Of a stretch of DNA of 64,000 bases, positions 45,146-53,523 are shown in pieces. Source of the DNA: Methylocapsa sp. D3K7. GTDB taxonomy: Bacteria > Pseudomonadota > Alphaproteobacteria > Rhizobiales > Beijerinckiaceae. The notes beneath the pieces were generated by a model that made no database searches, was not told the origin of the DNA, and saw only the letters and a program-made list of their open reading frames with translations. The DNA lies in the NCBI RefSeq assembly GCF_029855125.1, contig NZ_CP123229.1, positions 3,950,501 through 4,014,500 of the forward strand, written 5' to 3'. Every line of letters starts with the position of its first letter. The first letter of the stretch is position 1. The position numbers and the translations under genes are program-made.

Positions 45146-45640
45146 GTGGTGATTGGAACGGAATTCGTGAAAAAAATACCGAACCCGATCGACCGGCACG
45201 TTGGCAGCCGCGTCCGTATGCGGCGGGTGATGCTTGGCATGAGCCAGGAAAAATTGGGCGACGCTTTGGGCCTGACCTTTCAACAAGTCCAAAAATACGA
45301 AAAGGGCACCAACAGAATCGGCGCCAGCAGGCTTCAGCAAATTTCCAGAACCCTCGATGTGCCTCCGGCATTTTTTTTCGAGGGGGCGCCGTCCTTTGAA
45401 GCCGTGGCAAATCCGCCGCCGGGCCCGCTGGGGTTTTCGGAAGATGCGCCGGCGGCCTATGCCGCTGATTTTCTGTCCACACCGGAGGCTTTGCATTTGA
45501 ACCTTGCTTTCGCGAGAATCCATGACCCAAAAGTCCGTAAGCGGATCGTCGATCTCGTGTCTTCCCTCGCTGGGGAAGATGAGAGGCCCGCGCCATTGGC
45601 GAGCGGCACGCCGGACCCGAGCGAAAAACCGGCTGAGTGA
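45146..45640 (+). CDS. XRE-family helix-turn-helix regulator
   Basis: A 164-residue regulator. The lambda-Cro type helix-turn-helix spans residues 15-75, with MSQEKLGDALGLTFQQVQKYEKG and NRIGASRLQQISRTLDV as hallmarks. The C-terminal half is helical and variable and ends in a Pro-rich tail. Its place before metK is conserved in Rhizobiales, and it may be autoregulatory or control metK, but no operator is identified. The GTG at 45146 is one of two adjacent GTG start options. Confidence 0.88.
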   Translation: MVIGTEFVKKIPNPIDRHVGSRVRMRRVMLGMSQEKLGDALGLTFQQVQKYEKGTNRIGASRLQQISRTLDVPPAFFFEGAPSFEAVANPPPGPLGFSEDAPAAYAADFLSTPEALHLNLAFARIHDPKVRKRIVDLVSSLAGEDERPAPLASGTPDPSEKPAE

Positions 45641-45748
45641 ATTCGCCGCGTTCGTTTTAGCAAACGTGATGGGCCGAATGGCTTGACAAACCGAACATCC
45701 TGCCAAAAGCTTTGTCGCTACGTTATGTACCGATTTTGGAGATAGGCA

Positions 45749-46945
45749 TTGGTGCGCGAAAATTATCTGTTTACGAGTGAATCCGTTGCGGAAGGCCATC
45801 CGGACAAGGTTTGCGACAGGATTTCTGATGAAATCGTGGACCTTTTCTTCCGGGAAGGCGCGAAGGCTGGGATCGATCCCTATCAAACGCGGGTTGCGTG
45901 CGAGACCCTGGCGACCACCAACCGCGTCGTCATCGCGGGGGAAGTGCGCGGCGCCAAGATTGGCCTAGACGCGATCGAAGCCGCGGCACGCGGCGCCATC
46001 AAGAATATTGGTTATGAGCAAGAGGGATTTCACTGGCAGCACGCGAAGGTCGAGGTGTTGCTGCACGCCCAATCGGCCGACATCGCGCAAGGCGTCGATG
46101 CGGCCGGCAATAAGGACGAAGGGGCGGGCGACCAGGGTATCATGTTCGGCTACGCGTGCCGCGAGACACCGGAACTGATGCCCGCACCACTCTACTATGC
46201 CCACAAAATCCTCGAGGATCTGGCTTTCGCGCGAAAGAAGGCAGCTGATGACGCTGGTAAACTCGGTCCGGACGCCAAAAGCCAAGTGACGGTCAAATAT
46301 GTTCAAGGCAAACCTGTAGGCGTCACCCAGATCGTTTTGTCGACCCAGCATCTCGACGCGAATTTGAGTTCGTCCGATGTGCGGCGGATCGTCGAACCCT
46401 ACATCCGGAAAACCCTGCCGGAGAGCTGGATCACGCCGGAGACCGTTTGGCATGTCAATCCAACCGGCAAGTTCGTAATTGGCGGCCCCGACGGTGATAC
46501 GGGCTTGACGGGCCGGAAGATCATTGTCGATACCTATGGGGGGGCCGCGCCGCATGGCGGCGGTGCATTCTCTGGCAAGGACCCGACAAAAGTCGATCGC
46601 TCGGCCGCTTATGCCGCTCGCTATCTGGCAAAGAATGTCGTTGCCGCCGGGCTCGCGGACCGCTGTACCATCCAGCTTGCCTATGCAATCGGAGTTGCCG
46701 AGCCTTTGTCGATCTACGTCGATACGCATGGGACGGGAAATGTTCCGGAAGCAAAACTCGAGGAAACCCTTTTCGAGGCGATGCGCCTTTCACCGCGCGG
46801 TATCCGGGAACATCTCAAACTTAACCATCCCATCTACGCCCGCACGTCCGCCTATGGGCATTTCGGCCGCGCTCCGGACAAGGAGGGCGGTTTTTCCTGG
46901 GAAAAAACCGATTTGGCGGAGAAGCTGAAGGCGCATCTTACCTGA
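45749..46945 (+). CDS. metK: S-adenosylmethionine synthetase
   Basis: Makes S-adenosylmethionine from methionine and ATP. The 398-residue protein has [19 protein letters not shown], the hexapeptide GAGDQG in [11 protein letters not shown] and the ATP-site [16 protein letters not shown], all diagnostic. The start is a TTG at 45749 (or the next codon, GTG), seven bases after GGAG. No SAM riboswitch motif was recognised in the short leader. SAM supplies the MiaB, TrmB, FkbM and LuxI reactions encoded in the window. Confidence 0.95.
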   Translation: MVRENYLFTSESVAEGHPDKVCDRISDEIVDLFFREGAKAGIDPYQTRVACETLATTNRVVIAGEVRGAKIGLDAIEAAARGAIKNIGYEQEGFHWQHAKVEVLLHAQSADIAQGVDAAGNKDEGAGDQGIMFGYACRETPELMPAPLYYAHKILEDLAFARKKAADDAGKLGPDAKSQVTVKYVQGKPVGVTQIVLSTQHLDANLSSSDVRRIVEPYIRKTLPESWITPETVWHVNPTGKFVIGGPDGDTGLTGRKIIVDTYGGAAPHGGGAFSGKDPTKVDRSAAYAARYLAKNVVAAGLADRCTIQLAYAIGVAEPLSIYVDTHGTGNVPEAKLEETLFEAMRLSPRGIREHLKLNHPIYARTSAYGHFGRAPDKEGGFSWEKTDLAEKLKAHLT

Positions 46946-46973
46946 TTTGCCCATTTGACTTGCATCGCGGCGG

Positions 46974-47741
46974 GTGATGGCCCGCGAAGTTCAAACCGGA
47001 AGCCAAAGCGGGGTGCAGCACGAGCATCTGCCCCCGCCTTGCGCCATAGACGGGCCAGAAAAGCCGGCGGATTCTGTCCGTCTGCACGGGCGGCGGCGCG
47101 GCAAAAAACTGCGAGTTCATCAGGCATCGCTTTTGAGCACGGCATTGCCGCAGCTTTCACTCGACGCATCGCGGCCGATGTCCGATCCCGCCGGCCTGTT
47201 CCCCAAGAGAGCTTCCGCGCTTTGGCTCGAAATTGGCTTTGGCGGCGGCGAGCATCTCGCCGCCGAGGCGCTGGCGAATCGAGACATTGGCTACATCGGC
47301 TGCGAAGCGTTTTTAAACGGCATCGCCAAAGCCCTGGCACTTATTGAAACTGCTTCCTTGACCAATGTGCGTCTCTACAATGGCGACGCCCGGGCGGTCA
47401 TCGAAGCGCTGCCGCCAGCAAGCTTGGATGGCGTCTATCTCCTTTACCCCGATCCCTGGCCAAAACGCCGCCACCACGGACGACGCTTCCTGTCCAGCGA
47501 AGGGCTGGCGCGTCTTGCCCGCGTCATGCGTCCGGGCGCGGAGCTGCGCTTCGCAACGGATGTCGATAGCAACGGCGGCTGGACCTTGGCGCATGTCCTC
47601 TCCTCGCCGGATTTTGAATGGAATGCAGCGGAAGCCGCGGATTGGCGGCGGCCTTGGCCGGGTTGGACGTCCACGCGTTATGAGACGAAAGCACTTCGCG
47701 CCGATCGAAAGCCTATTTATCTCACCTTCCGGCGCAAATGA
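46974..47741 (+). CDS. trmB: tRNA (guanine-N7-)-methyltransferase
   Basis: Makes m7G46 in the tRNA variable loop using SAM. The 255-residue protein has the SAM motif LEIGFGGGEHLAAEAL and the TrmB signature DPWPKRRHHGRRF, followed by FATDVDSNGGWT and RYETKALRADR. A basic N-terminal lead of about 60 residues includes HGRRRGKKLRVHQ, the family's tRNA-binding segment. The GTG at 46974 or the ATG at 46977 is the start; it follows metK by 28 bases, so an operon is likely. Confidence 0.94.
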   Translation: MMAREVQTGSQSGVQHEHLPPPCAIDGPEKPADSVRLHGRRRGKKLRVHQASLLSTALPQLSLDASRPMSDPAGLFPKRASALWLEIGFGGGEHLAAEALANRDIGYIGCEAFLNGIAKALALIETASLTNVRLYNGDARAVIEALPPASLDGVYLLYPDPWPKRRHHGRRFLSSEGLARLARVMRPGAELRFATDVDSNGGWTLAHVLSSPDFEWNAAEAADWRRPWPGWTSTRYETKALRADRKPIYLTFRRK

Positions 47742-47964
47742 GCCGGATCGTTCAAATGGAACCAAATGGTGCAACGCCACGTTTAAATGAGCATGATTAC
47801 TCTCGCACTGCAGCAGAACTTCTTTGGCTATACCTTAGCCCCTGGTTAAATGTGTAGATTGATCAAAAAACAGGCTTTACTTTGTTGATTAACAGGTATT
47901 TAACGATGTTAAGTAACGTAAACTACAGCGGCACTTTAATGCTGCGATTAGGTGGAGACGTCTC

Positions 47965-48267
47965 GTGACCATCCTCATCGTCGGAGTCGTCCTTTTGGGG
48001 GCGGTGCTGGGCCGGTTTTTTCGGGTTTGGATTCTAATCCCGACCGGAGCGGCGGCCGTTGTTGCGGCGCTTGCCGGTTCCATCTTGCATGGCGCGGGTA
48101 TTTTTGGTGTGTTGTCCGAATGCGCCGTGGTCCTGACCTGCTTGCAAATAGGCTATGCCACCGGAGTGTTTTCTCGTCCCTTGCACAGCGCAGTGAAACA
48201 GGGCGAAAAGTGCCGTGCCGTGCCGCCTGCCGGCATCGCGGCCTCCAGACATCGGCATTTTTTTTAA
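47965..48267 (+). CDS. Small membrane protein, unknown function
   Basis: A 100-residue protein with two or three hydrophobic helices (ILIVGVVLLGAVLG, WILIPTGAAAVVAALAG and GVLSECAVVLTCLQIGYATG) and a basic C-terminal tail. The GTG at 47965 follows AGGTGGAG at 47950-47957, a good ribosome-binding site. I cannot assign a family. It lies alone between trmB and the large glycosyltransferase. Confidence 0.6.
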   Translation: MTILIVGVVLLGAVLGRFFRVWILIPTGAAAVVAALAGSILHGAGIFGVLSECAVVLTCLQIGYATGVFSRPLHSAVKQGEKCRAVPPAGIAASRHRHFF

Positions 48268-48396
48268 AGTGCTGGGCGAGAGACGAATAATATCCAATTT
48301 TCCATATCTCCTGCCTGATTTTTGACGAACATTAATATCTAAATCCAGTCAACCCAGCCAAGCTTACGACGAGTTTGGCGTTTTGGATTCCTGGAT

Positions 48397-50346
48397 TTGC
48401 GTCAAACCAGCGCCATCATTGCCGCTCCCCTCCGGCCCCTGACCGGCAGACCTCCTGCGCTTGCCGCAACGGCGCTCGCCCGGCTCCCTCTCAACTTACC
48501 CGCCAGCCTGGCTTTTCTCCCCGCCTATGGTGTCGACCCCTTGCTGCTGCTGGCTGCGGCCGAGGAAGCGCGGGCGCAAGCCGTCGCGCCGGAGGCCGCC
48601 TTGCTTGCGAGCGGAAACCTCCAGGAGCGTTTCTTTTATCAATGTCTCGCCGATCACCTCGGCGCCGCCTTCGTGGAAGGAGACGCCGCGCTCGCAGCGG
48701 AGGCACGCTATCCTTTTTCTATACATAGCGGCATAGCGCCCCTTGAGGGAGCGGATGGCAGGCGCTGGCTGTCGGCGCCGCGCGGCGCGATGCTTGTCGA
48801 GCTTTTGGCCAGGGCAGGGCAGGGAGAAGACTTTTCGGCGGATCTTGCGATCACCACCCCTTCGCATATGTCCCGCCTTGTGCGCGCGAGGGCGGCTGCG
48901 ACGGTTCTGTGGGAGGCAAGTCTGGGTCTTGCCAATCTCGATCCGAGTCTTTCGGCGAAGGCTGGCGCGAGCCGGGCGCAATGCGTTTTCGCGACGGTCG
49001 CCGTTGGTGCCGCAAGTTTCGCCTTTGGCATGGCACCCATCACGGCCCTCACCGTCATTTCGCTATCGATGACCTGTTTCTTTCTGGCCTCGATTTGGCT
49101 GCGCCTGTTTGCCGGAGCTGCGAGCACCGCCTCCATCCAGGAACCATACCGGCCCGATGTCGGCGACCGTTGGCTGCCGGTGTATTCGGTCGTCGTCGCG
49201 CTGCATAAGGAGGCGCGCGTCGTCCCGCAACTCGTCGCCGCGCTTGATGCCATCGACTACCCGCGCGGAAAACTCGATATCAAGCTCGTGATCGAACACG
49301 ACGATCACGCAACGCGGCTCGCCATCGAGGCCTTGAACCTGCCGCCCACCTATGAAACCATCGTTGCGCCGGCGGGCTGGCCCAGAACGAAACCCCGCGC
49401 CCTCAACATCGCGCTGCCACTGGCGCGCGGCGAATTGCTCGTTATCTTCGATGCCGAGGACATGCCCGCCCCAGGCCAATTGCGCCAGGCGGCGGAGCGT
49501 TTTCTGCGCGCCCCGCGGGAACTCGCTTGCCTGCAGGCGCGGCTCGCCATCGACAACATCGAGGATTCCTGGCTGACCCGACTGTTCGCCATTGAATATG
49601 CGGTGCTGTTCGATGTCTTGAACCCTGGCCTTGCCGGGCTCGGTCTGCCGCTGCCGCTTGGCGGTTCGTCCAATCATTTTCGCACAAGCGTGCTGCGCGA
49701 GATTTGCGGCTGGGATGCGTGGAACGTGACGGAAGATGCTGATCTTGGTTTGCGTCTGGCGCGGCAAGGATATCGTGTCGATATATTGCGCTCCTGCACG
49801 CAGGAAGAGGCTCCGGCCCGGCTTGATGCTTGGCTGACACAACGGCGGAGGTGGTCAAAAGGCTGGATGCAAACATTTATCACACTCACACGCGACCCGC
49901 GCAGGGTCGCCCTCGAACTTGGTGCCGCCAACGCGGTGGCGCTTGTCCTGACGTTGACGGGCCTGGTGATCGCGCCGCCGCTCTGGCCCTTTTTCGCGGC
50001 GCTTGCCGTGCATGATCTTCATGCCGGTCTGCCTGCGCCAGAGTCGGCCTTGCCGCTGGTCGAAACAGTGCTGTGGATGTCGGCGGCACTCTTTGGCGCG
50101 GGATCGATCCTCTGGCTCGCGCTGCTCGGCATGAAGCGGCGCAAGCTGCTCGGTCTGTGGCCCTTTCTGCCGCTGATGTTCGTCTATTATCTGATGACGT
50201 CCGCCGCCGCCTGGCTGGCGCTCTATGATCTGATTTTACGGCCCTATCATTGGCATAAGACGGAGCATGGCCTCGCCAAAACCTCGCGGCAAGCCGTGCT
50301 GTCGATCGCCGCCCGCGCGGCGGCGGCGAAAGCCGGATTGTTGTGA
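48397..50346 (+). CDS. Large membrane GT2 glycosyltransferase with N-terminal MshEN-like region
   Basis: A 649-residue processive-type enzyme. The first 150 residues resemble the helical MshEN/GspE-N type domain (VDPLLLLAAAEEARAQAV, LASGNLQERFFYQCLADHLG), a domain that binds c-di-GMP in other proteins. Two hydrophobic helices follow (residues about 205-250). The GT-A domain has YSVVVALHKEARVVPQL, DAED (metal site), TEDADLG and the QRRRW product-exit motif, followed by C-terminal helices. It probably makes a polysaccharide or a glycan transferred across the membrane. The start is a TTG with no clear ribosome-binding site. C-di-GMP control is inference from the domain resemblance. Confidence 0.8.
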   Translation: MRQTSAIIAAPLRPLTGRPPALAATALARLPLNLPASLAFLPAYGVDPLLLLAAAEEARAQAVAPEAALLASGNLQERFFYQCLADHLGAAFVEGDAALAAEARYPFSIHSGIAPLEGADGRRWLSAPRGAMLVELLARAGQGEDFSADLAITTPSHMSRLVRARAAATVLWEASLGLANLDPSLSAKAGASRAQCVFATVAVGAASFAFGMAPITALTVISLSMTCFFLASIWLRLFAGAASTASIQEPYRPDVGDRWLPVYSVVVALHKEARVVPQLVAALDAIDYPRGKLDIKLVIEHDDHATRLAIEALNLPPTYETIVAPAGWPRTKPRALNIALPLARGELLVIFDAEDMPAPGQLRQAAERFLRAPRELACLQARLAIDNIEDSWLTRLFAIEYAVLFDVLNPGLAGLGLPLPLGGSSNHFRTSVLREICGWDAWNVTEDADLGLRLARQGYRVDILRSCTQEEAPARLDAWLTQRRRWSKGWMQTFITLTRDPRRVALELGAANAVALVLTLTGLVIAPPLWPFFAALAVHDLHAGLPAPESALPLVETVLWMSAALFGAGSILWLALLGMKRRKLLGLWPFLPLMFVYYLMTSAAAWLALYDLILRPYHWHKTEHGLAKTSRQAVLSIAARAAAAKAGLL

Positions 50347-50385
50347 GGGCAATCCCACAAGCAGGGTCTGTGTTGCGGCGAAATC

Positions 50386-50427
50386 AATCGTACCAAAGTG
50401 TTTCACGTGAAACGATTTGGTACGATT
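50386..50427. promoter_or_regulatory. parS-like centromere site 2 in an extended palindrome
   Basis: GTTTCACGTGAAAC lies at 50400-50413, the same perfect core as at 13950-13963. It is nested in a 42-base palindrome: the outer arms AATCGTACCAAA (50386-50397) and TTTGGTACGATT (50416-50427) are perfect inverted repeats, with only the two bases on each side of the core breaking the symmetry. The site is just after the large GT2 gene. Bases 50387-50414 are identical to site 1. The ParB role is from known parS consensus; the outer palindrome is an added feature. Confidence 0.87.
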
Positions 50428-50655
50428 GGGAAGCAAAACCTTACAAGGCGGAGGACAGAGGTTTCTTCTGCATTCGAGTAAGAACGGCCAAAATCTTGCG
50501 GCAATTTCAGGAAGGCTCGGTTTCCGCCGCTATGATTTTTGATGCCGCTGAAGAGGATCATGAATGTATGATTGACTAAGGGAATTAAGACCGCCGTTTC
50601 GATTTATCCGTCACCCGCGTTCGCGATTGTCGCGGGTGATCCAGTGAGAGGCCAC
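50428..50655. other. Noncoding stretch after parS 2
   Basis: About 230 bases with no supported gene. A 78-codon frame starting at the glycosyltransferase stop passes through the parS core, but its translation resembles no known protein and I treat it as noise. Confidence 0.4.
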
Positions 50656-51663
50656 ATGAATCAAACGGTAAAATGTCCGGTTTGCGATGAAGCCGGGTGT
50701 TCTAAAGCAACGTCAACGAAGACCGATCGTCATGGCCATGCAAGGGCCTATGAGTGCCCGAGATGTGGGTACTTCATTCTCACGGATTTCTTAAATCTCT
50801 CGGATTTCATAGAAGATGGCAAATCAGCAGGCTTGTCCCCTAGGCAGCGGGCTATCCTGAGTCATCGTCTCAGGCGCCAACAGCGTGATGTAGGTGTGCC
50901 TCCTGCGGTCGATAAAGATAAGTTGCCGCAGGTTGACGATCCGCTCCCAACTCCGGCGGAACAGGCCGACAATCTGATCTTGTGGATCGGCGATCGTCGG
51001 CTGCCGCCGCCAGAATACGTTAGAATTTCGGTTCCAGAAGTGTCTGCTTGGATTGGCGCGGCGATTACGCTGACAAATAAACATGATGACGCGTTGACAT
51101 GGTTATTAAACCAAGAATCAGTGAAGAGCCTTGTGGAAATTGGGCCACTTGGTCGGTATAAGTTTCTCCGGCTCACGATGGTGGGCTGGCAACGATACGA
51201 AGCCCTTAAGCATGCTCAGGTCGAAAGCCGCACGGCGTTCATGGCGATGAAGTTTGGCGACGAGGAACTCAATCGAGTGGTCAAAGACTGTTTTAAACCA
51301 GCGGTCGAAGCAACAGATTTCAATTTACGTGTTCTCACCGATAGCCAGCCCGCAGGTCTGATCGACGACCAGCTTCGCGTAGCACTTCGGACCGCACGCT
51401 TTGTGATCGCCGACCTGACTCATGGGAACAACGGCGCCTATTGGGAGGCGGGGTACGCCGAAGGCTTGGGGCGCCCGGTCATCTACACTTGCCGCAAAAA
51501 GGAGTGGGATGAGCGTGACCTGCCTAGCGAGCAAAAGGTGCATTTTGATACTAACCACCATCTTACTGTCATATGGGACCCTGACAAACTAGTAGAAGCT
51601 GCCACCCAGTTGAAAGCGACGATCCGGAATACTTTGCCCGCCGAGGCGAAGATGACGGATTGA
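50656..51663 (+). CDS. Zinc-ribbon protein with nucleoside deoxyribosyltransferase-like domain
   Basis: A 335-residue soluble protein. The N-terminal zinc ribbon is CPVC...CPRC (residues about 7-40). A helical linker follows to about residue 190. The C-terminal domain, AFMAMKFGDEELNRV, then RVALRTARFVIADLTHGNNGAYWEAGYAEGLGRPVIYT (abbreviated), matches the pattern of the nucleoside 2-deoxyribosyltransferase/TIR-like superfamily, where the Glu after the Asn-Gly-x-Tyr segment is catalytic. Such domains serve as nucleotide- or NAD-degrading effectors in some retron and CBASS defence systems. No sensor partner is adjacent. The AT-rich body and lone position beside parS suggest an accessory gene. 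The ATG at 50656 is chosen because the zinc ribbon starts there. Confidence 0.8.
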   Translation: MNQTVKCPVCDEAGCSKATSTKTDRHGHARAYECPRCGYFILTDFLNLSDFIEDGKSAGLSPRQRAILSHRLRRQQRDVGVPPAVDKDKLPQVDDPLPTPAEQADNLILWIGDRRLPPPEYVRISVPEVSAWIGAAITLTNKHDDALTWLLNQESVKSLVEIGPLGRYKFLRLTMVGWQRYEALKHAQVESRTAFMAMKFGDEELNRVVKDCFKPAVEATDFNLRVLTDSQPAGLIDDQLRVALRTARFVIADLTHGNNGAYWEAGYAEGLGRPVIYTCRKKEWDERDLPSEQKVHFDTNHHLTVIWDPDKLVEAATQLKATIRNTLPAEAKMTD

Positions 51664-52058
51664 TCGTCTATTGGCTGAAGTCAGATTTCGCCATTCATCT
51701 CACGGCGAGCATTATCGGCGAGGCGGAGTCTATTCTGTCAAGGATGCGGAGCACCGGCTTCGCCGGCGCGAGCGGAGCTCGCGTCCTTGACAGAATTGAT
51801 CCGCTCGCCAAACTCGCCGCCAAGAGATGAAAGGGTAGTTCTGATTTTCTGCGACAATGACCGAATCTCGAATCCAAACTCTGGCCGCTCTTGAGATGAG
51901 TTTTGGAACTAACCCCGTCATCGCCGATAAAGCCTATTCGCCTTAGCCGTTTCAGCGCCCCTACCACGGCCAAAGAAACCACCGCTTTCGTAGGACGTGG
52001 GTAGGCTGACGCGCGGCCGTTCCAACCGTCATAGGGCCGCCCAAGTGGCGCACAAAAC
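51664..52058. other. Intergenic region with a long inverted repeat
   Basis: About 395 bases between the zinc-ribbon gene and the 3' end of the CitE-like gene. It includes the inverted repeat at 51732-51796. No coding sequence is supported, though long frames run through on the minus strand. Confidence 0.4.
51732..51796. repeat. 65-base inverted repeat with perfect 13-base arms
   Basis: ATTCTGTCAAGGA (51732-51744) and TCCTTGACAGAAT (51784-51796) are perfect inverted repeats around a 39-base centre, which itself holds GC-rich hairpins (ACCGGCTTCGCCGGC-type and GCGAGCGGAGCTCGC-type). It could be a bidirectional terminator, a small mobile-element remnant or a transcription-factor site. Confidence 0.6.
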
Positions 52059-52931
52059 TTAGGTTTCTCCAATGCTCGCAAGCAGCCGCCGCGCTTTGCT
52101 AAGATGCGGCACATCGAGCATCTCGCCCTCATAATTGATGACACCCGCATGCGGCTCGGCCGCGAAGGCGGCGACGATGGCGCGGGCCTTGGCGACGGAC
52201 TCTGCGGAGGGCGAAAAAACCTCGTTGATGATGTCGATCTGCCCTGGATGGATCGCCATCTTGCCGGCAAAACCGTCGCGTTTTGCCTCCTCGCATTCGA
52301 GGCGCAGGCGGGCGAGATCGCGAAAATTCCCATGCACGGCGTCGATCGGCAACACGCCGGCGGAGGACGCCGCGAAAAGTGTCAGACTTCGCGCCAGCAA
52401 AAACGGCAAGGTATAGCCGCCGTCAGTGCCGCGATTGGTCTCAGCGCCGAGCGCCGCCGCGAGATCCTCGGCGCCCCAGGTCAGGCCCTCAAGCCGTTGG
52501 CTGGCGCCCGCGTAAGAGCCCATGTTGAAAATCGCGGCCGGGGTTTCGGTGACGATCGCCATGATCTTTGTCGCGCCATCGGCGATGTCATTCTCAGCTT
52601 CCTTGACCGCGAGCAGCGCGCCAAGGTGCTGGAGCGAGGCGCCATTGACGCTTTTGGGCAGAAGGATTCCATCCGGCGGCGCTTGCATCACTATGCTAAG
52701 ATCGTCTTCGGTCAGTCCGGAATTAAGCCCATTGACGCGCACGTAAAGACGCGGGCGTTGATGTTCGCGCAAGGCCGAGGCAAGAAAGGCGTAGGCTTGC
52801 TCGCGGGCCAACTGTTTTGCCTCGGGTGCAATGGAATCCTCCAAGTCTAGGATGAGACAATCGGCGCCGCTCGCCAAACCTTTGGCGAGTTTTTTTTCGC
52901 TGTCGGCGGGAATGAAAAGCAATGAGCGCAT
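52059..52931 (-). CDS. HpcH/HpaI (CitE-like) CoA-ester lyase
   Basis: A 290-residue TIM-barrel enzyme of the CitE/malyl-CoA lyase family, cleaving or forming acyl-CoA C-C bonds with Mg2+. FIPADSEKKLAKG is the N-terminal motif; DCLILDLEDSI holds the acidic metal ligand, and GLTWGAEDLAAALGAETNR is the second metal site. DGFAGKMAIHPGQIDIIN completes the barrel. The next gene upstream encodes a MaoC hydratase, so the pair probably acts on beta-methylmalyl-CoA, malyl-CoA or mesaconyl/citramalyl-CoA (as in the ethylmalonyl-CoA or itaconate pathways). The substrate is inferred from the pairing. Confidence 0.87.
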   Translation of the reverse strand: MRSLLFIPADSEKKLAKGLASGADCLILDLEDSIAPEAKQLAREQAYAFLASALREHQRPRLYVRVNGLNSGLTEDDLSIVMQAPPDGILLPKSVNGASLQHLGALLAVKEAENDIADGATKIMAIVTETPAAIFNMGSYAGASQRLEGLTWGAEDLAAALGAETNRGTDGGYTLPFLLARSLTLFAASSAGVLPIDAVHGNFRDLARLRLECEEAKRDGFAGKMAIHPGQIDIINEVFSPSAESVAKARAIVAAFAAEPHAGVINYEGEMLDVPHLSKARRLLASIGET

Positions 52932-52999
52932 GCGATGGCTTCTCTATCTGTTGACGCATGATCTTTTCCAAAAAGTCTGCAAGTTTTTGGGATCATGTT

Positions 53000-53491
53000 T
53001 TAAACTTCAATCGTTCGGGTTTTCATCATCGTCTGGCGGCGGCACTCGGCGACGAGTTTTTCCTCTTGGCTGTAGGCGCGATGGAGGAATTCGACAATGC
53101 CCGCGTCGCGGCGCGAATGCGACAGGCGCTTGCTCAAAATTTCGGTGGTGACATGGATGCTGTCGCCTTCGAACAAGGGCGCCGGAAAGCGCACCTCGGT
53201 CATGCCGAGATTGGCGATGGTGGTGCCGACCGTGAGATCGTTGACGGAAATCCCGATCATCAAGCCGAGCGTAAAAAGCGAGTTCATGAGCGGGCGCCCC
53301 CATTCGGTTTCCGTCGCGCAATAATGGGCATCAATGTGGAGCGGCGCCGGATTGAGCGTCATGTTGGAGAACAGCATATTGTCCATTTGGGTGACGGTCC
53401 GCGTCAGCCGGTGCTCGATCACAGCGCCGGTTTCGAAATCCTCGAAATAGAGGCCGCCGCGCTTGTGACGCTCGCCTTGGTTATTGCTCAT
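53000..53491 (-). CDS. MaoC-family dehydratase (hot-dog fold)
   Basis: An acyl-CoA hydratase-type protein of 163 residues. GGLYFEDFETGAVIEHR leads to the catalytic region LNPAPLHIDAHYCATETEWGRPLMNS (shortened), where His and Asp lie in the position of the MaoC catalytic pair. Its genome neighbour on the same strand is the CitE-like lyase, starting about 68 bases downstream. Mesaconyl-CoA hydratases pair with such lyases, so a shared acyl-CoA pathway is likely. The ATG at 53491 is the first that keeps the hydratase N-terminus intact; extension upstream to 53800 reads through the neighbour gene. Confidence 0.86.
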   Translation of the reverse strand: MSNNQGERHKRGGLYFEDFETGAVIEHRLTRTVTQMDNMLFSNMTLNPAPLHIDAHYCATETEWGRPLMNSLFTLGLMIGISVNDLTVGTTIANLGMTEVRFPAPLFEGDSIHVTTEILSKRLSHSRRDAGIVEFLHRAYSQEEKLVAECRRQTMMKTRTIEV

Positions 53492-53523
53492 GCGCTGCTC
53501 CCCAATCTTGTCCCGGGCTGGTG

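Noticed and set aside
45641..45748. SAM riboswitch before metK
   Set aside because: The leader is only about 110 bases and lacks the conserved SAM-II/SAM-V core sequences that I could recognise.
50343..50579. 78-codon frame through parS site 2
   Set aside because: Starts at the glycosyltransferase stop, reads through the parS core and resembles no protein; the site itself explains the sequence.
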